Part shown: in pieces, positions 23,396 to 35,861 of the stretch | Layout: each line of letters opens with the position of its first letter | Numbering within the stretch: position 1 is the first letter of the stretch | DNA from: Turbatrix aceti | Taxonomy: Eukaryota > Nematoda > Chromadorea > Rhabditida > Panagrolaimidae | Assembly: GCA_963969345.1 (NCBI GenBank) | Contig: OZ017768.1 | Location: 310,001-374,000, forward strand | Direction of reading: 5' to 3' | Length of the DNA stretch: 64,000 nucleotides | Translations under genes and position numbers: made by a program | The notes under the pieces: model-generated | Told to the model about the DNA's origin: nothing | The model's input: the letters and a program-made list of their open reading frames with translations, nothing else | Databases searched by the model: none

Positions 23396-23801
23396 TATAA
23401 GACGAGGACAATAAAAATTTTTTTTGTCATGCTATTTTTTTGCCTTTTTTTTAGAATTCACTTCTTGAAGAAGTAAACTGACTGTAAAAACCAAATTTCT
23501 TCAAATAGGAAATAAAACACCCCATGTTTTTTCATTTTTCATCATTTTTACAAAATGACGTCTCAACAGTTGTCTTGGACGCAAAAAGATGCACAATCGC
23601 AGTTTTTGATATCAGTCGATTTTGCAGATGTAAACTTAGTGATTTTGCAATAAAATAGAACAACGTTTTTGAATTGGAAGTAAGTGTAGTGATTTTTATG
23701 AATGTGTTGCCATGCTGAGTATCTCTTGCTTTTTTTACAATTTATTTCTATATAAGTATCGGTCAAACGTATTTTTCACAAAAACAAAACAAAGATGTGC
23801 A

Positions 23802-23997
23802 CGCTATCCACTACGAAGTGAGTAGCTTCTGCGCGCAAAAGAAAGGGAGACGCTATCCACTACGAAGTGAGTAGCTTCTGCGCGCAAAAGAAAGGGAGAC
23901 GCTATCCACTACGAAGTGGGTAGCTTCTGCGCGCAAAAGAAAGGGAGACGCTATCCACTACGAAGTGGGTAGCTTCTGCGCGCATAAAAGAGAGAAA
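23802..23997 (+). repeat. 49-bp tandem repeat, four copies (left arm of foldback A)
   Basis: Units start at 23802, 23851, 23900 and 23949. Each contains GCTATCCACT-ACGA-AGTGRGTAGC, a self-complementary hairpin, followed by TTCTGCGCGCAAAAGAAAGG. Copies differ at the AGTGAG/AGTGGG site, the latter restoring hairpin pairing. Confidence 0.9.
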
Positions 23998-24694
23998 AGA
24001 GAAAGCGCGCAGATGGGTGGTTCTTCGTTGATAGATTCTGATGGATTCTGGTCGTCGCTGTGCCGCGATCAATTTTCCGGTGGCATTTCATAGACACTGC
24101 AAAAGCATCTTCGTAAAACCACAATTCAGAAATGGTGCGCTCAAAACAATTCTTACCGTGAGTGATAACGGGTCACCTGTGCAAGCATCAGCTGGTATCA
24201 CTGCTGGTGGCACTGGCCGTGGAAATCATTGAGGCGAGAAACGGCAACGGAAATCGATGCAAAAACGTTGACAATCGATTGAGGAACGATCGCGTTCCGT
24301 TTTTTGAACGTCAGAACAACACGTTCAAACAGCGCGTGTGCACATTTTCTTGAACAGATCGCGAACGTTCCTCACTTTGCTATTTGTGAACAATCGAATG
24401 TCAACGTTTTTGCATCGATTTCCGTTGCCGTTTTCTCTGTTCTCATCGCCTCAATGATTTCCACGGCCAGTGCCACAAGCAGTGATACCAGCTGATGCTT
24501 GCACAGGTGACCCATTATCACTCACGGTAAGAATTGTTTTGAGCGCACCATTTCTGAATTGTGGTTTTACGAAGATGCTTTTGCAGTGTCTATGAAATGC
24601 CACCGGAAAATTCATCGCGGCACAGCGACGACCAGAATCCATCAGAATCTATCAACGAAGAACCACCCATCTGCGCGCTCTCTCTTTTCTCTCT

Positions 24695-24990
24695 TTTATG
24701 CGCGCAGAAGCTACCCACTTCGTAGTGGATAGCGTCTCCCTTTCTTTTGCGCGCAGAAGCTACTCACTTCGTAGTGGATAGCGTCTCCCTCTCTTGCGCG
24801 CAGAAGCTACTCACTTCGTAGTGGAAAGCGTCTCCCTCTCTTTTGCGCGCAGAAGCTACTCACTTCGTAGTGGATAGCGTCTCCCTTTCTTTTGCGCGCA
24901 GAAGCTACTCACTTCGTAGTGGATAGCGTCTCCCTCTCTTGCGCGCAGAAGCTACTCACTTCGTAGTGGATAGCGTCTCCCTCTCTTTTG
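24695..24990 (-). repeat. 46-49-bp tandem repeat, six copies (right arm of foldback A)
   Basis: Inverted copies of the left-arm unit, recognised by TAGCGTCTCCC (AAAGCGTCTCCC once) near 24731, 24780, 24827, 24876, 24925 and 24972. Some units have lost three bases in the CTTTCTTTTG spacer. The unequal number of copies in the two arms points to array expansion after insertion. Confidence 0.9.
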
Positions 24991-25333
24991 GGTGCACATC
25001 TTTGTTTTGTTTTGATTTGTTTGCAATTTGTTGATAATAAATACGAAAATCTTTATTCGCCAACATGTGCAACAAGAAATGACATAAATTATCAAAGTAG
25101 AAGTAAACTACTCGATTTTGACAAAAATGCAAAAAAATGGTTCTGAACGTGAATTTCAACTTGGCGTTTTCAGAGAATCCAATAAATCGTAATTTTAGCT
25201 TCTTTTGTTTTAGCTCAGACGCTTTCTACAATAAAAACGCAAAAACATGAAAATGATGATGTCACAAAATTGCTTTCAAAAAATGGGGAAAAATAAGCAT
25301 GACAAAAAAATTTTTTATTGTCCTCGTCTTATA

Positions 25334-28300
25334 TCATGACCTTTATTTCTTTTTTCTTTGGGGTTTGATTGTTTGGGGGTCTGTTTTTTTAGTTACTTAT
25401 CTCATGGCGGCTGTGAGCATTCATGCCCAAAATTATCAATGCCTAGAATCCCGAGTCCCTGATTTTTCTGGATCCGAAGTTTTATTAAAGCATCTAAATT
25501 TTGTTGAATTTTATAGTTTTTTTTTCAAAAAACGAATTCTTTGAGCATAACAAAATTACAATAGCAGTCCCTTCTTGTTTAATGCCAAATTTTTTCTTCT
25601 TGTTATCATTATAATTTATTGTCGTTTTTTGATAAAAAAAATGCTCTCACAAGCCTGCTTGCATATGGGAGTCTGAATTTTTGATTTTGGATCTTAATTA
25701 ATAGAGATGCATGTACTGCACGCAGCCCGATGGCGGTTGGCTGAGCATAAATTTATTTCAAACAAGATCTGTCGTCTTTCTTTAAGTTCACAAGGACCAA
25801 ATAGCTTCTAACTGAAATGTACAATCATTTCGTAAGATGTCGGTAGATTAGGACGACTAGACTTCTATATGCGCTATCTAAACCGTCTTTTTTGTGCACA
25901 AGGAAACTCAAAAAAGAATCTGTCGGAAAACGATTTTGACAATTAAAAGACAATTACTGTCGGAAAACGATTTTGTGAAAAGCTTGCTCGTTCGCTTTCC
26001 GTTTTTTCAACAACTGCGTCAAGAGGTCAATTCAACCTTTGCTCTAAAGGGTCTAAAGGTAAACACAGTTATGTCTAAAAAATCTTATTTTATTATACAG
26101 TATTAGAAATTTTGTTTATCTTCCTCGTTGATTTCCTGGTTTTGCTAACATAATATTGAATGCAATTAATTTTTTCAGTTTGCAAGATATCACATGTATA
26201 ACACAATTTGTACGCACAATTTTTGAATATCATTGAGATCAAAACTGACAAGGATAATAATTAAAGAAACATGATGGGCCCGGATTTTGACACTGTTATT
26301 TTGATCATGCTTACAGAATAATGTTTTTGAAATCTTTTACAAAATATCTCATTTCGCCCCCCCCCCCCCCAAATAAACTGTTTTTGTTTACCGTAAACAG
26401 AAACTGGTATCTGTTATGGTCGATTGTAGGTAGCTATTAGATATGCTGATGATTTCTCCAAGCGCTTGGCTTACTTTTAAGTTTAAAAACAAAATTACAT
26501 ACTATTTGTTCTGCAGTTTTTTGCTTCCGTGGTATCAAACGGCTTTTATTTTCTTTCAAAAAGTGGCGAAATTAATGAGCACCACATCCTTATTTGGTCA
26601 AGCGTTGTTTTTTTAGTGACTACATGAAAACAATTTATTTATCTATTTAAAATGTATTTAAAATCTATTTAAAATATATATACAAACTAGTTACTTTGCA
26701 TACAAAAAATGTCATTCAGTGAATTTGTTCACAAATTATCTAAAAAAATTACCGTAATCCAACGTTCTTTGCATTCCTTTCTTCGTGAAAACAAAAAATA
26801 AATACTTGTTTCTTTGCGTGTTTTTTTGGATCTTGTGATGGTTTTAAAACTGGAAAAAAATGTTGTTTGTTTGTATCTTTTTTTTTGCTTTTTTTTCATT
26901 ATGACTTTTGAACTCTTTTTCTCTTTGTATCAAGCACAATAAACACAATATTGATAAATAAAATGCTCATTAATTTGATTCACCACTTAGCTCCCGTGCG
27001 AATACTGTTTTGCCCTTACAGGTCTGTCATTTTCCATAAATGTTTAATTTTTTTTATCCTACTATTTATTCATTTGCAACATTGAAAGTAATTATTAAAA
27101 AATTGTTCTAAAAAACATTGTTTCATTTATTTATAAAAAGTGTATGTAAATATATTTTCACTGAAATGGTAGTCATATTTATGCGCCTCGCAGATGAGCA
27201 AGTCGCACCCAGTTTTGGTGCGTGGTAATTTTCATTTTCCATAAAATATGCTATGTTATTTATTGGATACAATTTCGATGTTAACAAGTTGCGCATGAAT
27301 TGCTTTGTTTGTACATAGTATATCTAAACGCTTAAAACAAACGGTGCAACGTTAGTTAAAAAAAGAGTAACGGATTTTGCTAGTGATGTGAGACTGTAAG
27401 CGTCGCATGCAAAATATTTACTTTTTTGTACAAACTATGCAAAAAAATTTTAATTTGTTGTATTAGATTGATGTTACGTATGCCAAATTTCTAAAACGTT
27501 TCTAACTGATGGTATCTTTCTTGAATTTGTTTTGTACTCTAACTTGTAAATCTGACGACAATATAATACATTTACTACTACCCCTGTAAAAAATGTCTAC
27601 AACATTTTTTGCTTCTGTAGGAGGGGCAACGGGATATCCTGTATTCCTGTTTAGATGCATATTATACCACTGACCAAAGCTTATGTATATCTGCTGCGCA
27701 TCAATGTATCATTCTCTGACGACATAGGATTTTTTATTCAGTGTAATTAGCGTTAGAAATTTTTTTTCTTAAATAAAAAATTTTTTCTTGGTTGCTTTGA
27801 AGTTTCAAAAACGCAAGTATTATAAAATACTGCTGAATTTTTTGCTTTCTTCATAGTTGTTTCATATTTTTTTGTTTGATCAGCTTTTTTTAATAAATAA
27901 TTACATGCAGGGGTGTGTGTTCAAGGAAAATTGCATTGGAGATTGAAATGTTTCTTCCGGGTTTTTAATATCTACTGGAATATCCGAAGATTTTGTAAGA
28001 TACAAATGACAGCAAGACCTAATAGAATTTTTTTGTTCTGTGTCATTTTGAACATTTATGCCTCTTATATTGGGTGCAGTCTTTAGAAAAAATATGTTAT
28101 TGCTCACACCAGTATTTTTTTTCATCTCGGGCATCTTCGCTGTCAACATCCTTTCTATTCGCTTTCAACTTGGTTTGGTTTCGAATCTGTTACGCCTCTG
28201 CACATAATGATATAATTTTCACGCCCATGTTTTCCTTTTTTTCTGCTACAGGGGCGAACGAACATCGGCTTACTAAATTACATTATCCTGTTTTTTTCTC

Positions 28301-30762
28301 ATTTCGCACGGCAAAAGTAAATATACAGTACAAACTACAGAATAGAATTATAATTGTTTTAGATGTTATATTTTACCTTTTTATAGTCCTGAAATTTTCT
28401 TTTTTTTCACGCTATCGGTATTTTATAATAATTGTTTGTTATTGTCCTTTATTTTCTCACCAGTCTTGTTAATGAGATTGTTCTGCGTAGGCGAGGATGA
28501 CGGGTGTAGTCTGGACAAAGGAAGTTCAGTATTATGTTATTATCGGAATTCAGAAAAAAAGGGGGTTAGCCTATTTCCTACTCAGCAAAAGAAGACGGTT
28601 TGTTTTTTTTGTTCTTATAACGTTTGGGTTGTGCGTTCAAGCAAAAAAATGATATACCCCAATGTCTGGGTGAATACATAGAAGGCGGTGTTTTGATCCA
28701 GTGACGTTATTTTATTACATTTACTATCTTAGTTTGTTTTGCGTGAATGTTTTTTGTGAACGGAAAAAGAATTAGCATTCTTACGTATACGTCAGTTTTT
28801 AACATTTTTTTGCTAATATCCTATTTAATTTTCATACATTTTATGCACGCATGTTAAATATAATCTTTGGATAATTGCCTTGACAGTGTTTAATTTATTT
28901 AACATTTAATAAAAGGTTAAACAGACATTGCAGTACTAAAATGTAGTATGCATTTCCTTGGTTTACTGCTACTAAATATAATAAAGAAATAAAATATTAG
29001 ATTTATTAATAAATGCGAGATTAAAGGTTAGATTGGCTTTAATCGATTGGTCCGTTATATCCGATTTTCACGTCTTATATTATTCATGCTTTTGGGTTTT
29101 TTAAACAGATTTTGTTGATTAACGCTTTTCTTATTTCATTGCGAAATTTTGTTCAATTCTGAAATAAAAACAAAAACAACCAGTTTTTTTGGGGGGCACT
29201 CAGATGTAGCACATCATCATGATGACCTCATCTGTCATATGATAGGATGCCTATCCCTGAAAATTTCTGCCTTGATAGAGTCTTTCTTGTGACGAACTAA
29301 CAACGAATACAATACATTCTGTATAATTGAGACAAGGCTTTTGAATTTTTATTTATTAGATGCATGTCTATATTTTTGTTCATGTATGCATAATGTACTT
29401 TTGTTGTTTTGCTGTTTTAAATGTACTGAGAGCATATTTGTTTCTATTTTTTGTTTTGTTTTTTTCATTTGAAAAATTATAATTGTTATTTTTTATAATT
29501 AAACGATTTTTTTATAATAGATTTTATAGATTTAATAGAAATAATGCGCGTTTACAAGATAAACACGGAAAGAACATATAATTTTGTCACGCTACGTCAT
29601 TGAACAAGAGAATATTTACGTGTTTTTATGTTTGTGCGCTGACAAAATAATTAAAATTTATATATTTTTATGTATTGCATTAATTTGTTTAGACAAAAAA
29701 TACTAAAGAAATTTAAATTTCTAATGTTTTCCGTTTTTTATCGCTATTTACGTAATAAGTTTGTTCGGGATCGGCAAGACATCCTAAAAACGTTTGCATT
29801 TTCGATACGTTAAACTCTGAGGTGTTTCTTTATTTTTTATGCATTTCCTTATCTACTTTTTTGACGTCGCTTGACATTTTGTTGCCAACAAAGAAGGTAT
29901 TAGTTTCTAAACATTACATTTACATTTACTTTTACTCGTGCTTAATTACACATCACAAAAGTTAGATATGTAGATAAAGAATATAGGAATTGCTCTTTCC
30001 AAACAGTTTCTTTTTTTTTCTTGGTCGAAAACGGTGTCCGGATGCACTGAAATGCAAATTTTGGCCTGCCCAATATTGAAAATCGAATCTTCCGTTTTGG
30101 CCAACACAATGAACATATCCAAAACAGTTTGAAAACTTACGGGGCATAATCTAGGATTACTATGTGTTGATAGGCGCTTTATATCAGCGATCACCAACTC
30201 TAAGTAAGCCTTCATTGATGTTGGGGATCTAATTTTCACTTATGCGCTAAATTTTTTTTCTGAAGCCCGTTCCACCGAACATTTGCAATTAATTTTGATT
30301 GAAACTAACATATTTGTTACAAATACCTGGTTTGCGGCTCTATGGAGCACTGTAAATAATTTATTCCCCCTGAAATCCCAAGTGAATCTATCATTTTGCA
30401 ACGGTCAAAACACTAATTTTTTTCTGGTGACCGTATTTTCTTGCGAACAAACCCGGGGGCAGCTATCGTAACTAACGTAATTTTTGATTTTAGGGGTGAG
30501 TCTATCGCTCTTTCACTGTATCACTGTATATAGTTTTCGTATGTGTGCATTTTGTAAATATTGTTCTCAATCTCAAATGCCTAAATTTATAAAACAGTTG
30601 GAAGCATACTTGAGGGCACGGCACCTGCAACGTAGAACACACTTTTTTGTATCAGACTTCTTAATCCCAGATCTCCACTCGATAAAACGGATAAAAAGAA
30701 CTACAATTTGTTACCATCTTATTTTTACACCTTCTTTCTTTTCAAATATTTTCTTGTTGTAG
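25334..30762. other. Probable long intron, right part; no gene seen
   Basis: About 5.4 kb of very AT-rich DNA. It includes a C14 run at 26357-26370. A reverse-strand frame at 29946-30239 with a GTAAGT/TTTCAG pair inside looks faintly coding but matches nothing I know. No inverted repeat was noticed. Confidence 0.4.
26357..26370 (+). repeat. Poly(C) run, 14 bases
   Basis: An uninterrupted C14 in AT-rich DNA; length-variable and prone to sequencing error. Confidence 0.9.
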
Positions 30763-33700
30763 GTGGCACGATTGACAAAAGCCATGAAGAACAACTCAAC
30801 GGTCTACATAGCGTACGACGACGCAGATTCGGTTATAATGGACTTCGCTGATGCGAATCAGTCAGAACAGCCTGAGCTTACGGCCATGATCCTTCATCAA
30901 GCCATGACACTGCTGTTCACACTTTTTGGCAATCTCATGATGATCTTTGTCATCCTGCGTTTCAACACGATTAAGCGGAGGAAGAAAGTCTCACCTGTGC
31001 AATTGCTTATGCTTCACATGTGCACGTCTGACATTCTCTATGCTGGCATAACTATTTTTCCGACCATGATGATGACTATTACAGTGCCCATATTTCATGG
31101 GCCTAATTGGCTTTGCAAGATGGTCAAATTTCTTCAGGTTTGTTTCATCAAAAACATGCTTTTCTTTTAAGTGTGAAGAAACGACACTGAAAAAAAAGTG
31201 AAAAACTTACTTTTTTTTGTCAGTTTTGTATACTTTTGCAAATTAACGCGCCGCGTTTAATTTTTTTTCACGAAAATGGAATTTTGAAAAAAACCTGAAA
31301 AAATGAACATAAACAACGAAAAAACCGTGATCGCAAAAACTTGGACATCCTAAATACGTAAATATGCATGCCTTGAATTTTTTGACACTTAATGATCATT
31401 AAGCCTTCGTTTCTTAGACAATTAACGCACTCTATTTGTTTTCAAAATTTAAATTTCACTGATTTTTTGAGGTTGAGCACGCGTGAAAGGCATGTTCATT
31501 TCATGAACTCATGAAAAGCACAAACGGTTCGTTTTCTGAATTCATGAAAAGCACAGTCGATTGTGAGTGTTCAAATCACGCGCGCATTAGTTTGTGTTTT
31601 TACAGTAAAATATAGGTGCCATTTATTTTTCAGTGTTCACAACAATGATATCGAAAAAAGGGTGACAAAAATCAACTGCAATGTAAAGAGAAACTTTATT
31701 CATGACTTGATTACGGCATCACATTTCTTCATCAAAACGTAGCTGAAAACGTATCTAAAGGATGCCATAAAAGTCATCGATTCGTTGAGAAAAAAAAGTG
31801 AGCAAGCCGTGGTAGACATGATATCCGGTAACACTGACAGCATTCTAACGAACAAAAGTTCAAAACGCGTTACCGTTTTTGATGTAAATTTTTTTCTATA
31901 AGTGTTAGTCAGAAATGTTGTCACATCAGTATCACTTGACATTGCTTCTCCTTCACCGATTTTATCTCTTCAAAACATGAATCTCTTGGTTCGTTGCATG
32001 TTCAAGCAGTATGATAGTTAATGGCATAGTTTTTTTATGCACGAAACATGAATTTATTGTGGCATAATTCAAGCTTGATCATTGGTGATGAAATGTGATG
32101 CCGTAATCAAGTCATGAATAAAGTTTCTCTTTACATTGCAGTTGATTTTTGTCACCCTTTGTTCGATATCATTGTTGTGAACATTGAAAAATAAATGGCA
32201 CCTATTTTTTACAGCAAAAACACAAACTTAAACGCGCGTGATTTCAACACTCACGATCGACTGTGCTTTTCATGAATTCAGAAAACGACCCGTTTGTGCT
32301 TCTCATGAGTTCATGAAATGAACACGCCTTTCACGACAATGAAACCCATTGGAGTTTCATTATCATTAATTATCATTAATTTGCTTGCCCAAAAATCAGA
32401 GACCCATGCATATTTGCGCTTTTAGATGTTCGTTTTTTTGCGACAGCGGAATTTGCAAATATCAATTGTATCATTTTTTTGAGTCAGTTAAAAAATTGCG
32501 TTTTTGAGGAAAATTTTTAAACGCGGCGCGTTAAACTTTTTTTTCACTTTTGTTTTTCTTTTTTTTTTACTTATTTGTTTTTACTTACTTTTTTTGCACA
32601 TCAAAAGTGAAATAAAAGCTTGGTAAAAAGTCACAAACATGATTTCGTTGCGAGTTCATCTCTGACCGTGTTTTTATGGACTTTGCGTCGAGACCATGGT
32701 TGCGGTGTGCGCTTTTTTGACATCTGTGACCGATTACAGAATACTTTTATCAAGGTTTTCAACGATACATTTTGTGAACATTCTATGGGTTTTTATCTTT
32801 TGTAAGAAATTTTATCGTGTAGGGAAAAATTTTGCAGTTGCATTGCCGACTGTATTCCCGGTTCATCTGAGCTTATTCTGTTTAAAAATGTCAGTTTTTC
32901 AAGTGCAACAAACGTGATGCTAAAAGCATGTTTCGCTTTCAAAAAAGTCAGTTTTGCAAACTTACTTTTTTATTACGAAATAAGATTTTTTACTTTTTTT
33001 TTAAAAACATTTGTAAACACGTTTTTCAGGTCGTGCCAATGTACTCATCGTCATTCTTATTAGTAGCCATTTCTGCCGACAGATACTTTGTAAGTCGAAT
33101 GTTTCAATTTGTGTTTGGAGTTCTTTTTAAACAATTATTTTTGAACTTAACATCAATAATGCAGAAATGTTTTTTTTGCAAAATTTGAAAGCTGGCTGTG
33201 GGGGGTACAGTTTCCCACAAACAATGAGAAGCCTCAAAAAACTAATTTTTATCGGAAAACAGATAAGCTGAATTTTATGGCTTTTTCAGAACGATTGCAC
33301 GTAGATTTGTTTAAACGCAATTTGTAAAAAAAAATTGCAGGCAATTTGCCGTCCGCTCGCATCGATGCGTTCAAGCCAATATAGTCGATCCACACTCTTC
33401 GCTGCCATCGCTTGGCTGAGTGCCATCATGCTTTCGACGCCCCAGTCAATTATTTTCTCAAAAAATGAATTCGACGATTGCACGGTCACCTACACCCAGC
33501 CATGGCAGTATCCGGCTTACGTATGCTTTTTCAACATTGCTGTCTGGCTGCTTCCCTCTATTACGGCCGGCATTCTTTACTTTCACGTCTGCCGAGCTGT
33601 GCGGAAGTCTCTTGCCTACGATATCTCGGGTCGTTTGGATGCGTCGCTGCGCTCGCCGTCGCCCAAAGCCAGCGCAGCAAACGAACAAAAACGTGTCGCT

Positions 33701-34108
33701 ACCGTTAAGCTTACGCTCACAATTGTAGCTGCTAACTTTGTACTCTGGGCGCCATTCTGCATCATCTCGGTGATTGATGCACTTCATCCGGAGCTTATTA
33801 GTCCAATAATTGCGACATATGTCATGTTTTTTGGAAATCTTAACAGTTGCATGAATCCGTGGATTTGGGTAAGTTACAAACCAATTTTTTTTTCCTTGAT
33901 TGATTTTAATTTTTTTCAGTTCTTTTTTAATCGAAAGACGCTTCTCGCAACGGTAGAATCTATTTTCTTTTGCAAACTTCGACGCGATAAGGACCTTGGA
34001 ACGTCCGTTAAAGTCCAGTATCACTTTGTGTCACATTGTGGCAACGATCCCGGATTTACTACCGGGCGCGATCACTCTTTCACGCATGCGAGTGAATCCT
34101 TCTCATAA
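30763..34108 (+). CDS. Vasopressin/oxytocin-family GPCR (nematocin receptor-like)
   Basis: Exons 30763-31137, 33030-33089, 33341-33868 and 33920-34108 are all phase 0. They encode a rhodopsin-class receptor with the vasopressin/oxytocin receptor signatures: GPNWLCKMVKFLQV at the TM3 start, ADRYFAICRPL after TM3, STPQ and TQPW in the TM4-ECL2 region, VKLTLTIVAANFVLWAPF for TM6 and NSCMNPWIWFFF for TM7. The usual NPWIY is NPWIW here, so the activation-motif tyrosine is replaced. The amino terminus has an NNST glycosylation site near an internal ATG at 30784; the frame opens upstream to the acceptor, so an earlier exon (perhaps 21796-21990) probably supplies the start. It should couple a vasopressin-like peptide to G proteins at the plasma membrane. 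C. elegans NTR-1/NTR-2 are the closest named relatives I can offer; orthology to either is untested. Confidence 0.82.
31247..32530. mobile_element. Foldback element flanked by TTAA, in receptor intron
   Basis: The ends CGCGCCGCGTTTAA and its complement are flanked by TTAA at 31243-31246 and 32531-32534. Arms of about 480 bp (to about 31730 and from about 32085) surround a loop of some 350 bp. The arms have diverged by scattered mismatches and small gaps. TTAA targets are typical of piggyBac-type elements, but the end sequence is not one I recognise. No coding capacity. It lies in the 1.9-kb intron 31138-33029. Confidence 0.75.
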
Positions 34109-34308
34109 TAATATAACATTGCTAATTAATCGGATGACGTTTGCCATCCGATTAAATTGCAATTCAAATTTTAAGTACTTTTTATGCAACAAAAAACAAC
34201 TGACAAACTTTGTGATCTCATTCGTCTCATACGTTCTTAATCAATTATGTGTTTCATTAACAAAATACAAATCATTTTTGTTTCTATTTATTGTTCTGAT
34301 AATGTATA

Positions 34309-34314
34309 AATAAA
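34309..34314 (+). terminator. Poly(A) signal for the receptor gene
   Basis: An AATAAA about 200 nt after the stop codon. Confidence 0.5.
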
Positions 34315-34482
34315 AATATTATGTTTATGTTTCCACAGAAAAATCAAGTAAAAAAAAATAACAAGAAGAATTAATGTTCGAAAACCAGCTACAATAAAAA
34401 GATAATCAATCTTATGCGTAAAAAATGTATCTTTTTTGGCATCGTTTTTTACATATTTTTTTGTTAGATTTTTATGTAACGA

Positions 34483-34595
34483 CCCGCACTCGCATGAGAA
34501 TCATAACGGAAACATAACGGAATTGGAAGGCGGCTAGATACAAATGAGACGCGCAACGAAAATGAAGAAGCACGTGCTCCTTATGCGAGTGCGGG
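34483..34595. mobile_element. 113-bp MITE-like inverted repeat
   Basis: CCCGCACTCGCAT at the left end and its exact complement at the right end enclose 87 bp of unrelated sequence. No convincing target duplication was seen. It is a minimal MITE or a relic of one. Confidence 0.5.
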
Positions 34596-34848
34596 ATTTT
34601 CCCCTTTATTCGTATACAAAATTCAGCAAAAAAACATTTGAATGTTTATTATCGGGGTCCGTTAATTGAAGCTTTCTGTTCAAAGTCAAAGCCCTGATAA
34701 GAATCAATGCTCTCTTAGTGTAATTATATATCTTACTGAATGGTGAAACATATTTATATTGAAGCAAAATCAGTCTGTTTTTTTAAAACGCCTTTTAGCA
34801 AAAAATTAAAATTTTTGAATAATGTCATTTTGAGCAGGTACTCCCTCC

Positions 34849-35215
34849 CAGGGTGGCGAAGAGGGGATTCCCATGGGAGTCCCATGGGAAATATCCCGGG
34901 AATTATCCCGGGATTCCCATCTATCACGGGATAATTCCCCCCGGAATTTTGAAAATGCGCGATCCCGCCTAAAATATCACCGTTATTTTACGCAGGAGCG
35001 TGTTTTTTTCTTTCAAATTAGGTAAATGATTTTATTTTCATTGTTAATTTTATTACATTAATAAAATAAGTGTGTTTTCGGATATCTTTTTTGTATGAAC
35101 ATGTACTTTTTTAAATGTACCAAAAAATACCCCCGGGGACTCCCATGGGACTCCCATGGGAATCCCATGGGATAATTCCCCTATTTCTAATTCCCATGGG
35201 AGTTTCGCCACCCTG
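34849..35215. mobile_element. hAT-type MITE with CCCATGGG blocks
   Basis: A 367-bp element with CAGGGTGGCGAA at the left and its complement at the right. The 8-bp CTCCCTCC is duplicated on each side (34841-34848 and 35216-35223), as for hAT elements. Subterminal sequence is made of CCCATGGGA and CCCGGGA palindromic words in inverted order. No coding capacity. Confidence 0.85.
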
Positions 35216-35549
35216 CTCCCTCCCCCTTCCATCATTTTCCGTCATTTTTGGACTGATTCTTTTCCCCCCTCCTCTTGCAATGACGTAATTTCTGTAAGTT
35301 ATTGAAATCAATTTCAATAGGCAAGACAGAGGTCAACACACTGCACTCACATCATCCGGGTAAGGTACTAAAATAACCGAATTAGTCCTGTAACAAAATT
35401 TGCTTAAACAAAATATTTTTGGTGCATCTATTCGTTTATTAACGTAAACGTCAACCGCTTCTCTTTCCCCAGGGCTGTGGAAGCTTCAAATCGTGAAAAC
35501 TATTTTTTTCAAGTGAAGAATTTTTTTGTTTTTTTTTGAGTTTGCCGAC

Positions 35550-35861
35550 ATGTCAGAAGATGCACATCTCAAGACGACAGACAACCCTTACAAGGGTCAT
35601 AAAACTTTTTGCAGCCTAGCAGTAGTCGCTTACTACATTAGTCCTTTATCCTTTGACAGTGTTGTTGTTGACGAAATCGTAGCGTCCTACCAACAAACGT
35701 TGAATTCAGCAATTTGTTGTCTCGGATTTGTTGTCTTATTGTTTCTGGCTTCAAGTTTTGCTGCGTGGAAAAAAATGTTCACCGATAAGTTAGGCCAAAA
35801 TTTTAGTTTTAATATTTTTAAAGGTTTGCAGTTCTTAAAATTGTTTGACCTTAATTTGTGA
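35550..35861 (+). CDS. Possible short transmembrane protein or exon, unknown
   Basis: An ATG at 35550 opens about 100 codons with one strong membrane segment (near residues 51-66), then lysine-rich sequence. An alternative end uses a GTTAGG donor near 35790 and the acceptor TTCCAG at 35936-35941, which would stop about 16 codons later, overlapping an AATAAA. No family is recognised and the sequence may be an orphan exon. Confidence 0.25.
   Translation: MSEDAHLKTTDNPYKGHKTFCSLAVVAYYISPLSFDSVVVDEIVASYQQTLNSAICCLGFVVLLFLASSFAAWKKMFTDKLGQNFSFNIFKGLQFLKLFDLNL

Larger units (their letters stand above)
23398..25331. mobile_element. Foldback transposon A: hairpin-array arms, TA target duplication
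   Basis: The ends are TAAGACGAGGACAATAAAAA and its inverted copy, continuing through a T-run to TGTCATGCT. TA lies directly outside each end (23396-23397 and 25332-25333). Inside, a second inverted repeat (23780-25013) starts with GATGTGCAC and holds arrays of a 49-bp unit: four on the left, six inverted on the right. Inner unique arms of several hundred bp surround a short loop near 24300-24370. No transposase is encoded. The TA duplication suggests movement by a Tc1/mariner-type enzyme (inference). The element at 54534-56118 has matching ends. Confidence 0.85.

Noticed and set aside
23802..24990. Regular repeats with spacers, superficially like a CRISPR array
   Set aside because: Spacers are the same in every unit, the arrays are inverted on each side of a foldback, and the DNA is eukaryotic.
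29946..30239. Reverse-strand frame with an internal GTAAGT/TTTCAG pair
   Set aside because: No homology is recognised, the spliced product ends in low-complexity lysine sequence, and it would lie in a probable intron of a + strand gene.
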